Shown here piece by piece: positions 1 through 6,202 of a DNA stretch of 6,202 bases. The stretch is from Betaproteobacteria bacterium RIFCSPLOWO2_02_FULL_62_17 (GTDB taxonomy: Bacteria > Pseudomonadota > Gammaproteobacteria > Burkholderiales > SG8-39). Under the pieces are notes generated by a model. That model was not told the DNA's origin. It saw only the letters and a list, made by a program, of their open reading frames with translations, and made no database searches. The DNA is taken from the NCBI GenBank assembly GCA_001770355.1, contig MEQV01000194.1, positions 4,946 through 11,147 of the forward strand. The letters run 5' to 3'. A program made the position numbers and the translations under genes. How positions within the stretch are numbered: position 1 is the first letter of the stretch; the number at the start of each line of letters is the position of its first letter.

Positions 1-1
1 T

Positions 2-1279
2 TCTAAGGCGCGGGCCTACGTTTATCTGCAGCTGCCGGGGACGCTCGAAGTTGTCACTGCCGCCTTCTATCAGCTTGAGAACCGCAGCGGCGTTCCCACC
101 GGCATCTTTGTTTATAACCCGAGGTACCTCGGGCGCGCGGACGCGGTGCCGCTCGAACCGTTTGAGCTTCCGCTCACCCCTGCTCGATTCGAGACAACGA
201 AGCTGCGCGGCAACTTCGGCTGCTTGCGAGACGCTTCACCCGATTCGTGGGGCCGCAGGCTCATTGAGCGCCACATGGGGCGCACCGACCTGAGCGAGGT
301 CGATTACCTCCTCAATTCTCCGGAGGACCGCGCCGGCGCCCTGTCGTTTGGCCATGGTAAGACACCCCCTGCGCCGCAAGCGCGGTTTAACCGCATCGTG
401 CAGCTTCCGAAACTCCTCGCCTATGCTCACGCCATGGACGAAGAAGACCTCGACCCGCATCGCAGTGAAGAACTCGCGGCCCAAGTCACCGAGTTGGTGC
501 AGCCGGACACTGCGATGGGCGGCGCCCGCCCAAAGAACGGCGTAGAGGACGAGGAAGGCCTTTGGCTTACCAAGTTTTCGGCGCGCGGCGACCAGTGGAA
601 TTTCGCGCGCGTGGAAGCAGCGATGCTGGCGCTCGCACGCGAGTGTGGCCTGCGCGCGTCGGACGCGAAAATTGTCGATGTCGCGGGACACAGCGTTGTG
701 CTGGTGCGCCGCTTTGACCGCGCGCGCATCGACGGCGGCTACCTTCGCCACCGCATGGTGAGCGGCCTCACAATGTTGGGCGCCGAAGAGAGTCACACGG
801 AGCGCGGCAGGTGGAGCTATCTGTTGCTCGCTGACGAGGTGCGGCGCCGCAGCCGGCGTTCAAGCGAGGACCTCCTTGAACTCTACCGTCGCGTCGTATT
901 TAACGCGCTCATTTCGAATACCGACGACCATCCGCGCAATCACGCCATGATTGCGCCAGGGCGCGAATGGGAACTCTCCCCCGTCTACGACCTCATGCCC
1001 AATCCGCTTACCAGCCTTGAAAAGCGCGACCTCGCGATGACGGCGGGACGCTTCAATCGCTATGCCAACCGCGAGAACATCGCCTCCGAATGCGCGCAGT
1101 TTCGCATCCCGCGCGAAGGTGCCATGCGCATCATGGATACCCTGCGCGATACCGTCGCTACGCGCTGGCGCGCGGTAATGCGCGCGCACGGCGTATCCGA
1201 AGGCGATTGCGAGCGTCTCGCCGGCGCATTCACATATCCCGGCTTTGAGCTTGATCCGCGTCGTGTACTGGGCGGGTAG
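2..1279 (+). CDS. hipA: HipA-family Ser/Thr kinase toxin, 5' end cut by window edge
   Basis: HipA proteins are cytoplasmic kinases of type II toxin-antitoxin modules; E. coli HipA phosphorylates glutamyl-tRNA synthetase and is neutralised by the DNA-binding protein HipB. The frame is open from base 2 to a TAG at 1277-1279, giving 425 visible residues. E. coli HipA has about 440, so only a few N-terminal residues seem missing. A GTG at 146 is in frame but cannot be the start, because the 48 codons before it match the family's N-terminal domain (AYVYLQLPGTLEVV). Residues about 1-120 are the HipA N-terminal region, with a LRDASPDSWGRRLIER stretch resembling the E. coli 'LLPDS' segment. Residues about 170-380 are the kinase part: glycine-rich loop GGARPK (173-178), probable ATP-binding Lys191 in LTKF, RRFDR (236-240), catalytic loop NTDDHPRN (306-313; Asp308 and Asn313 match E. 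coli D309 and N314), and metal-binding Asp330 in LSPVYDL. All core catalytic residues are present. The usual hipB would lie upstream, outside the window. Codon choice looks less GC3-biased than in the efflux genes, especially near the start; this is an impression, not a count. The real substrate cannot be told from sequence. Confidence 0.94.
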   Translation, partial: SKARAYVYLQLPGTLEVVTAAFYQLENRSGVPTGIFVYNPRYLGRADAVPLEPFELPLTPARFETTKLRGNFGCLRDASPDSWGRRLIERHMGRTDLSEVDYLLNSPEDRAGALSFGHGKTPPAPQARFNRIVQLPKLLAYAHAMDEEDLDPHRSEELAAQVTELVQPDTAMGGARPKNGVEDEEGLWLTKFSARGDQWNFARVEAAMLALARECGLRASDAKIVDVAGHSVVLVRRFDRARIDGGYLRHRMVSGLTMLGAEESHTERGRWSYLLLADEVRRRSRRSSEDLLELYRRVVFNALISNTDDHPRNHAMIAPGREWELSPVYDLMPNPLTSLEKRDLAMTAGRFNRYANRENIASECAQFRIPREGAMRIMDTLRDTVATRWRAVMRAHGVSEGDCERLAGAFTYPGFELDPRRVLGG

Positions 1280-1353
1280 CCCAGCGCTGGTAACCCTCTA
1301 TGGATTATTTAAATCCAATAATTGGCATACCAATTGGCAAACAGGCACTCGCT
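1280..1353. other. Convergent intergenic spacer
   Basis: This 74-base gap separates the 3' ends of the HipA-family gene (+) and the outer membrane factor gene (-). Because both genes end here, no promoter is expected. A 10-base palindrome, CCAGCGCTGG (1281-1290), sits just after the hipA stop and could close into a weak hairpin with flanking GGGT (1274-1277) and ACCC (1293-1296). The middle is AT-rich and palindromic (see the repeat entry). Neither strand shows a GC-rich stem followed by a run of T, so I do not call an intrinsic terminator. Confidence 0.8.
1302..1339. repeat. Cluster of short palindromes with an 8-bp direct repeat
   Basis: Seen directly: GGATT (1302-1306) and AATCC (1312-1316) form an inverted repeat with a 5-base loop. 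CCAAT-A-ATTGG (1315-1325) is a second inverted repeat. CCAATTGG (1330-1337) is a perfect palindrome. ATTGG (1321-1325) and CCAAT (1330-1334) can also pair across 4 bases. AATTGGCA occurs twice, at 1320-1327 and 1332-1339, 12 bases apart. The composition contrasts sharply with the GC-rich genes on both sides. The stems are only 5 bp and AT-rich, so terminator strength would be low. The block could be a protein-binding site, a small decayed repeat, or chance in an AT-rich spacer; function is unknown. Confidence 0.5.
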
Positions 1354-2850
1354 CTACTGGGGCGCCTGGCGCTGCGTCCGCGCGGCAGCGGCGGGTAGTT
1401 TTTCCGCGGCAGGCAAAGCCACCGTGCTCCAGTCCCCGCCCAGCGCCGCCACCAGTTGCACGCTGGCGGTCATGCGCAGTCCGAGCAGCGTAGATTGGGT
1501 TCTGAGGTTGGCCAGCGCGTTGTTCTGCGCCACCACCACCGGCAGGAAGCTGATCAGCCCGGCGCGGTACTGGTTCAAAGACAGCTCCAGCGCCATGCTG
1601 GAAGCCGCGACCGCCTCGTCCTGCACCGCGGCCTCCGCGGCCAGGATGCGCAGCGCCGCGAGGTTGTCCTCCACCTGCTGGAAGGCGACCAGCACCGCCT
1701 GTCGATATGCCGCGACGCTGGCGTCGTAGGCGGCGATCGCCTGATCGCTCTGCGAGCGCCGCAAGCCGGCGTCGAAGATGGTTTCCACCAGCGACGGGCC
1801 GATCGACCAGAAACGGCTGGGCAGCGTGAACCATTCGGCGAGCCGCGCCGACTGCAAGCCCACGCTGGCCGGCAGCGTGACGTTCGGAAAGAAGGCGGCC
1901 CTGGCGACGCCGATCTGCGCGTTGGCCGCGGCGACGCGCCGCTCCGCGGTGGCGATGTCGGGGCGGCGCTCCAGCAGCGCGGAAGGCAGCACCGGCGGAA
2001 TGGGCGGCGGTGACAACTTGACCGCCGCCGGGGCGATGTGAAACGCCGCGGGCGGCTTGCCCACCAGCACCGCGATGGCGTGCTCGAGCTGCGCACGCTG
2101 CACGCCCAGGTCGATCGCCTGGGCCTGGATGGTTTTCAGCTGCGCCTGCGCCTGGATCACATCCGCTTTGGCGGTGACGCCGGCGTTGTATTGATTCTGC
2201 GTGATCTGCAGCGCCTTCCCGAAGGCGGCGATGATCTGCTCGTACAGGCGGCGCTGGCCGTCGAGCACGCGCAGTTGAAAATAACTCTGCGCCAGTTGCG
2301 CCTGCGCCGCCAGGCGCGCCGTCTCAACCAGCGCCGCGCTCGCCTGCGCATTGGCAAGGCTGGCTTCCACCGAGCGCCGCACGCGGCCCCAGAAATCCGG
2401 CAGCCAGGCGGCGTCCAGGCGCAGCGAGTCGTTCCGCACCACGCCGCGCGAGGTCGGCGTGGCCGATGGCGCCGCGACGGTGGTCGAGGAGGTGCGCGAG
2501 CGCGTAACCCCCAGAGCACCGCTCAAGGTCGGGTAGTTCGCCGCGTCGGCCGCCTGGATGAGCGCCGCCGCCTGGCGGTAGTTTGCCTCGGCCTGCATGA
2601 GCGTCTGATTGGAGATGTTCACCTGTTCCTGCAGACCATTGAGCACCGCGTCGGCGAACATCTCCCACCATTTTCCACGTGCCTCGTGATCGCGCGGCTC
2701 GGCCGGCTTCCAGCCCTGGCTTTCGCCGAATGCCTCAGGCACTTCGACGCCGGGCCTGACATAGTCGGGTCCGACAGTGCAGCCTGCCAGCGGCAGTACC
2801 AGCAAAGACAGGCTGAGGAGATTTCGCTTCGATCGGGCCACGCTTGTCAT
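1354..2850 (-). CDS. RND efflux outer membrane factor lipoprotein, NodT/OprM family
   Basis: This is the outer membrane channel of a tripartite efflux pump: a trimeric beta-barrel with a long periplasmic alpha-helical tunnel that receives substrate from the RND pump and adaptor. The protein has 498 residues, normal for the family. It opens with a lipoprotein signal: basic MTSVARSKRN, a hydrophobic run, and lipobox LAGC with Cys24 as the acylation site, followed by the family-typical CTVGPDYVRP. Two outer-membrane-efflux repeats follow, at about 65-260 and 290-475. Landmarks are WLPDFWGRVRR (149-159), RRPDIATAERRVAAANAQIG (295-314), FFPNVTL (320-326) and VAALGGDW near the end. The first landmark often has Glu after Trp; here it is Leu. 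The ATG at 2850-2848 is chosen because it overlaps the mdtC stop as ATGA and places the signal peptide correctly; an in-frame extension to 3081 would lie inside mdtC. No good Shine-Dalgarno precedes it, which fits translational coupling. Its position corresponds to opmB in the Pseudomonas muxABC-opmB operon, but identity with OpmB is not claimed. Confidence 0.96.
   Translation of the reverse strand: MTSVARSKRNLLSLSLLVLPLAGCTVGPDYVRPGVEVPEAFGESQGWKPAEPRDHEARGKWWEMFADAVLNGLQEQVNISNQTLMQAEANYRQAAALIQAADAANYPTLSGALGVTRSRTSSTTVAAPSATPTSRGVVRNDSLRLDAAWLPDFWGRVRRSVEASLANAQASAALVETARLAAQAQLAQSYFQLRVLDGQRRLYEQIIAAFGKALQITQNQYNAGVTAKADVIQAQAQLKTIQAQAIDLGVQRAQLEHAIAVLVGKPPAAFHIAPAAVKLSPPPIPPVLPSALLERRPDIATAERRVAAANAQIGVARAAFFPNVTLPASVGLQSARLAEWFTLPSRFWSIGPSLVETIFDAGLRRSQSDQAIAAYDASVAAYRQAVLVAFQQVEDNLAALRILAAEAAVQDEAVAASSMALELSLNQYRAGLISFLPVVVAQNNALANLRTQSTLLGLRMTASVQLVAALGGDWSTVALPAAEKLPAAAARTQRQAPQ
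2847..2850 (-). other. ATGA stop/start overlap of mdtC and the outer membrane factor gene
   Basis: The TGA of mdtC (2849-2847) shares two bases with the ATG of the next gene (2850-2848). Bases 2851-2870 of the message upstream contain no clear purine-rich ribosome binding site. Ribosomes ending mdtC therefore probably re-initiate here, tying channel output to pump output. The coupling is an inference from the overlap. Confidence 0.85.
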
Positions 2851-5800
2851 CCCGCGGAATCCGGCAGCGGGCCCGGCCCCTTTGCCGCCTGGCGCGCGCG
2901 TTTGCCGCGCAGCGCCCGATGACGCAGCCGGTCGAGGTAAAGGTACACCACCGGCGTCGTGTAGAGGGTCAGGATCTGGGAGAGGATCAGCCCGCCGACG
3001 ATGGCAATACCCAGGGGCCGCCGCATTTCCGTGCCCTCCCCGAAAGCGAGCGCGAGCGGAATCGCGCCCAGCAGCGCGCACATGGTGGTCATCATGATCG
3101 GCCGGAAGCGCTGCAGGCAGGCATGAAAGATGGCTTCGCGCGGCGCCAGGCCCAGCGTGCGCTCGGCCGCGAGCGCGAAGTCGATCATCATGATGGCGTT
3201 CTTCTTGACGATGCCGATCAGCAGAATCACGCCGATCAGGGCGATGATGCTGAACTCGGTGCCCGATGCGAGAAGGGCCAGCAGCGCGCCGATGCCCGCC
3301 GAAGGCAGCGTCGACAAAATAGTGATCGGATGGATGGTGCTCTCGTAGAGCATCCCCAGCACGATGTAGACGGTGAGCAGCGCCGTGAGGATCAGCCAGG
3401 GCTGGCTGGCGAGCGAGGTCTGAAACGCGCGCGCGGTGCCCTGGAAGTTGCCGATGATCGAGCTTGGAACCGAAAGACGCTGCATCGCCAGGGTGATCGC
3501 GTCCGTGGCTTCGGACAGCGAAACGTTCGGCGGAAGATTGAAGGATATCGTCGAGGAAGCGAACTGCGACTGGTGGTTCACCGCGAGGCGCGTATTGGTC
3601 GGCTCGTAGCGCGCAAATGCCGCGAGCGGCACCTGCGCGCCGCCCGGGGCGATCACATACACATCCTTGAGCGACTCCGGGCTCTGCCAGTGCCGCGGCG
3701 CGGCCTCCATCACCACGCGGTACTGGTTGAGCGGGTTGTAAATGGTTGACACCTGGCGCTGGCCGAAGGCGTTGTTGAGCACCGTGTCGATCATGCGCGG
3801 GGTGATGCCAAGACGCGAAGCCGCCTCCCGGTCGATCACCAGCGAAGTCTGCAGGCCCTTGTCCTGCGCGTCGGTGTTGACGTCGGCCAGCTCGGGCAGC
3901 GGCGCGATGGCCTGGCGGATGCGCGGCTCCCAGGTTCGCAACTCGTCCAGGTCATCCGCCTGCAGCGTGAACTGGTACTGCGCATTGGCGGAGCGTCCGC
4001 CGACGCGGATGTCCTGGAAGGCATTGAGGAACAGATTGGCGCCCGGCACGCGCGCCAGCTGCACGCGCAGGCGCGCGATCACCTGCTCCGCGGACACCCC
4101 GCGTTCGGCCAGCGGCTTGAGCGACACGAACATGAATCCGGTATTGCGCTGCCCGCCCCCGGTGAAGCCCATCACCGTCTCCACCGCGGGGTCGCGGCGC
4201 ACGATCTCGATGAATTGCGCCAGCTTCGGGCGCATCGCCTGAAAGGAAATGCTCTGGTCGGCCTGGATGAATCCGTTCAGCCTGCCGGTGTCCTGCTGCG
4301 GGAAAAAGCCCTTTGGCACGATCACGTACAGGTAGATATTGAGCGCGATGGTGGCCGCGAGCAGGAGCAGCATGATGCGGCTGTGCCGCAGGGACCAGGT
4401 CAGCGACGCTTCGTAGCCATGGTGCATTGCATTGAACGCCGCGTCGGCGACGCGGTCCAGCCACGCCCACAGGCCGCGCCGCCGCTTGGCTTCGCGCGTG
4501 GCCGCCTGGTCGCCATGGGACTTCAGCAGGTACGCACACATCATCGGCGTGGTGGTCAGCGACAGCACCAGCGAGACCAGGATCGCCACCGACAGCGTTA
4601 CGGCGAACTCGCGGAACAGGCGCCCGACAATGCCGCCCATGAGCAGGATGGGAATGAACACCGCGATCAGCGACACGCTCATGGAGAGCACCGTGAATCC
4701 CACCTCGCGCGCGCCGCGCATTGCCGCCTCCATGCGCGACATGCCCGATTCGATATGGCGCGTGACGTTCTCCAGCACCACGATGGCATCGTCCACCACG
4801 AAGCCGGTGGCGATGGTGAGCGCCATCAGCGAGAGATTGTTGAGGCTGTAGCCGAGCAGGTACATCGCCGCGAAGGTGCCCAGCAGCGACACCGGCACCG
4901 CCACGCTGGGGATCAGCGCCGCGCGCACATTGCGCAGAAACGCGAACACCACCAGGATTACCAGCACCATGGAAATGATCAGGGTGCGCTCGACCTCGCG
5001 CAGCGAGGCGCGGATGGTCGGTGTGCGGTCCAGGGCCACGCGCAGATTGACCGCCGCGGGAATCGACGCGCGCATCTGCGGCAACAAAGCCTTGATGCGG
5101 TCGGCGGTCTCGATGATGTTCGCGCCGGGCTGCCGGTTGAGGATGATGAGCACCGAGGGCCGCCCGTCCACCGAGCCGGCGTTGCGCAGGTCCTCGACCG
5201 AATCCACCACTTCGCCCAGGTCGGTCAGTTTGACCGGCGCGCCGTTGCGAAAGCTGACGATCAGCGGCTGGTAATCCGCGGCCTTCTTGGCCTGATCGTT
5301 GGCATGGATCTGCCAACTGCGCCCGCCGTCCTCCAACATGCCCTTGGGCCGGTTGGCGTTGGTGGCGGCGATGGCGATGCGCACCTCCTCGAAACCGACA
5401 CCGTATTTGTTCAGCGCCGCGGGGTTGAGTTCCACGCGCACCGCAGGCAGCGAGCTGCCCCCCACGCTCACCTGGCCGATGCCCTTCACCTGCGCGAACT
5501 TCTGCGCGAGGATGGTCGAGGCCGCGTCGTACATCTGCCCCTGGGTCATCGACTCCGAAGTGAGCGCGAGGATCAGGATGGGCGACTCCGCCGGATTGAC
5601 CTTGCGGTAGGTCGGATTGTTCGGCAAGCCGGTGGGCAACATGCTTCTGGCGGCATTGATCGCCGCCTGCACGTCGCGCGCGGCGCCGTCGATGTCGCGA
5701 TCGAGATTGAACTGCAAAATCACGCGCGAGGATCCCAGCGAGCTTTGCGAAGTGATTTCGGTGATTCCCGCGATACGGCCGAGGGCCCGCTCCAGCGGCG

Positions 5801-5993
5801 TTGCCACCGTGGCCGCCATGGTTTCCGGACTCGCGCCGGGCAGACGCGCCTGCACCGAGATGGTCGGATAGTCCACCTGCGGAAGCGGCGCCACCGGCAG
5901 CAGCTGGAACGAAACGACGCCGGCAAGCGCCACGCCCAAGGTGAGCAGCGTCGTCGCCACCGGGCGCCGGATAAAAGGCGCGGACAGGTTCAC
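2847..5993 (-). CDS. mdtC: MdtC-like RND multidrug efflux transporter subunit (MuxC type)
   Basis: This inner-membrane proton/drug antiporter subunit belongs to the HAE1 RND family. In E. coli MdtC assembles with MdtB as a B2C trimer, docks to MdtA, and exports compounds such as bile salts and novobiocin. The 1048 residues are full length. The order is TM1 (about 9-29), the first periplasmic porter and docking loop (about 30-335), TM2-TM6 (about 337-485), TM7 (about 537-557), the second periplasmic loop (about 560-865) and TM8-TM12 (about 866-1018). Proton-relay residues are intact: Asp401-Asp402 in TM4 (GFVVDDAIVVLEN), Lys931 in TM10 (GIVKKNAIMM) and Arg964 before TM11 (RFRP), matching AcrB D407/D408, K940 and R971. 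MdtC rather than MdtB identity is shown by LERALGRIAG, DRDIDGAARDVQAAINAA, ADQSISFQAMR and NAFGQRQVSTIY, and by its place after a second RND gene. The start is GTG (5993-5991), with a Shine-Dalgarno 7 bases upstream and overlap with the mdtB stop. E. coli mdtABC is under BaeSR; no promoter is visible here. Actual substrates cannot be predicted. Confidence 0.97.
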   Translation of the reverse strand: MNLSAPFIRRPVATTLLTLGVALAGVVSFQLLPVAPLPQVDYPTISVQARLPGASPETMAATVATPLERALGRIAGITEITSQSSLGSSRVILQFNLDRDIDGAARDVQAAINAARSMLPTGLPNNPTYRKVNPAESPILILALTSESMTQGQMYDAASTILAQKFAQVKGIGQVSVGGSSLPAVRVELNPAALNKYGVGFEEVRIAIAATNANRPKGMLEDGGRSWQIHANDQAKKAADYQPLIVSFRNGAPVKLTDLGEVVDSVEDLRNAGSVDGRPSVLIILNRQPGANIIETADRIKALLPQMRASIPAAVNLRVALDRTPTIRASLREVERTLIISMVLVILVVFAFLRNVRAALIPSVAVPVSLLGTFAAMYLLGYSLNNLSLMALTIATGFVVDDAIVVLENVTRHIESGMSRMEAAMRGAREVGFTVLSMSVSLIAVFIPILLMGGIVGRLFREFAVTLSVAILVSLVLSLTTTPMMCAYLLKSHGDQAATREAKRRRGLWAWLDRVADAAFNAMHHGYEASLTWSLRHSRIMLLLLAATIALNIYLYVIVPKGFFPQQDTGRLNGFIQADQSISFQAMRPKLAQFIEIVRRDPAVETVMGFTGGGQRNTGFMFVSLKPLAERGVSAEQVIARLRVQLARVPGANLFLNAFQDIRVGGRSANAQYQFTLQADDLDELRTWEPRIRQAIAPLPELADVNTDAQDKGLQTSLVIDREAASRLGITPRMIDTVLNNAFGQRQVSTIYNPLNQYRVVMEAAPRHWQSPESLKDVYVIAPGGAQVPLAAFARYEPTNTRLAVNHQSQFASSTISFNLPPNVSLSEATDAITLAMQRLSVPSSIIGNFQGTARAFQTSLASQPWLILTALLTVYIVLGMLYESTIHPITILSTLPSAGIGALLALLASGTEFSIIALIGVILLIGIVKKNAIMMIDFALAAERTLGLAPREAIFHACLQRFRPIMMTTMCALLGAIPLALAFGEGTEMRRPLGIAIVGGLILSQILTLYTTPVVYLYLDRLRHRALRGKRARQAAKGPGPLPDSAG
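5990..5993 (-). other. GTGA stop/start overlap of mdtB and mdtC
   Basis: The TGA ending mdtB (5992-5990) overlaps the GTG that starts mdtC (5993-5991). A 4-base overlap between genes whose products join the same trimer suggests coupled translation, which helps fix subunit ratio. The GTG start is less efficient than ATG in general; whether it lowers MdtC relative to MdtB here is speculation. Confidence 0.85.
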
Positions 5994-6202
5994 GAGCCAG
6001 CCCCTTCCGCGCCGCTGGCAGCTTCGCCGGTTTGAACGGATAGCGCCTCGCCGCGGACGCGCCGCGCGAGGCGATCAAATGCAAGGTAGATCACCGGCGT
6101 GGTGAACAAGGTGAGTATCTGGCTCAGCATCAGGCCGCCTACCATGGTGATGCCCAGCGGATGGCGCAGCTCCGAGCCCACGCCGGTGCCCAGCATCAGC
6201 GG
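5990..6202 (-). CDS. mdtB: MdtB-like RND efflux transporter subunit, C-terminal 70 residues only
   Basis: Only the 3' end of this gene is in the window; it continues past the right edge. The 70 visible residues begin at the end of TM11 (PLMLGTGVGSELRHPLG), include TM12 (about ITMVGGLMLSQILTLF), and end in a basic cytoplasmic tail after FDRLARRVRG. The segment GVGSELRHPLG, the TM12 stretch and TTPVIYLAFDRLA match the MdtB C-terminus closely. It is also paralogous to the end of the downstream mdtC product. MdtB is the partner subunit in the mixed MdtB/MdtC proton-driven trimer of the inner membrane. Its proton-relay residues lie outside the window, so activity cannot be judged. An adaptor gene (mdtA/muxA) is expected further upstream. 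Confidence 0.94.
   Translation of the reverse strand, partial: PLMLGTGVGSELRHPLGITMVGGLMLSQILTLFTTPVIYLAFDRLARRVRGEALSVQTGEAASGAEGAGS
6001..6008 (-). promoter_or_regulatory. Ribosome binding site of mdtC
   Basis: Read on the minus strand, GGAAGGGG lies 7 bases before the GTG at 5993-5991. It is purine-rich and close to the Shine-Dalgarno consensus at a good spacing. It supports GTG as the true start of mdtC, together with the N-terminus NLSAPFIRRPVATTLL, which aligns with the start of known MdtC proteins. Confidence 0.7.

Noticed and set aside
236..796. 186-codon - strand frame inside hipA
   Set aside because: It is antisense to the conserved HipA kinase region and shows no family motifs.
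1274..1296. Possible intrinsic terminator after hipA (GGGT...CCAGCGCTGG...ACCC)
   Set aside because: The stem is imperfect, the inner palindrome has no real loop, and no T run follows, so it is not supported as a terminator.
1245..1493. Small + strand open frame crossing the spacer into the channel gene
   Set aside because: It overlaps the hipA end and the antisense of the channel gene, and its translation shows no recognisable domain or conserved motif.
2851..3081. 77-residue N-terminal extension of the outer membrane factor
   Set aside because: It would lie entirely inside mdtC, has out-of-frame composition, and would bury the lipoprotein signal peptide and lipobox that must be N-terminal.
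2038..3749. Two + strand open frames (2038-2922 and 2844-3749) opposite the channel gene and the end of mdtC
   Set aside because: Both are Arg/Gln/Gly/His-rich antisense frames without domain signature, fully covered by confident - strand genes.
4215..6035. 606-codon open frame on the + strand opposite mdtC
   Set aside because: It is antisense to a gene with unmistakable MdtC sequence. Its translation is low-complexity, rich in His, Arg, Gln and Asp, with no recognisable domain, as expected from a GC-rich antisense frame.
3952..6084. 710-codon - strand frame overlapping mdtC in another phase
   Set aside because: It is an out-of-frame reading of mdtC rich in Gly, Ala, Arg and His. It has no membrane segments or family motifs, whereas the MdtC frame explains the whole stretch.
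2931..6180. DNA-level similarity between about 2930-3040 and 6070-6180
   Set aside because: This is the expected paralogy of the MdtC and MdtB C-termini (both near TM12), in the same phase relative to their stops. It is not a recent duplication or mobile repeat.

Overview
The window looks like a piece of a GC-rich proteobacterial chromosome, most likely beta- or gammaproteobacterial. This rests on overall GC-rich composition, on an MdtBC/MuxBC-type RND pump operon that carries its own NodT-type outer membrane lipoprotein gene, and on a HipA-family protein of the 'GGARPK' subfamily. No base counts or searches were run. The lineage is inferred from family resemblance.

Layout. (1) From the left edge to 1279 on the + strand is an almost complete HipA-family serine/threonine-kinase gene; its first few codons and any hipB partner lie left of the window. 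(2) 1280-1353 is a 74-base convergent spacer. Its middle is AT-rich and built of short nested palindromes and a direct repeat, with no convincing terminator. (3) 1354-6202 on the - strand is the distal part of a tripartite efflux operon, read right to left: the last 70 codons of an MdtB-like RND subunit, a complete MdtC-like RND subunit (1048 aa), and a complete NodT/OprM-type outer membrane factor lipoprotein (498 aa). The three genes are joined by two 4-base stop/start overlaps (GTGA and ATGA), so they are almost certainly co-transcribed and translationally coupled.

How the genes work together. MdtB and MdtC are paralogous proton-driven inner-membrane RND subunits that form a mixed trimer in the E. 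coli system. A periplasmic adaptor (MdtA/MuxA type), expected upstream of mdtB and outside the window, would link them to the outer membrane channel encoded by the last gene. This order matches the muxABC-opmB arrangement of Pseudomonas. HipA is convergent to the operon and shares no visible regulation with it; it is a neighbour, not a functional partner.

I found no RNA gene, CRISPR array, insertion sequence, attachment site or clearly undescribed system. The efflux part is ordinary, well-conserved sequence. The points most worth a second look are the residue at the HipA autophosphorylation position and the palindromic spacer.
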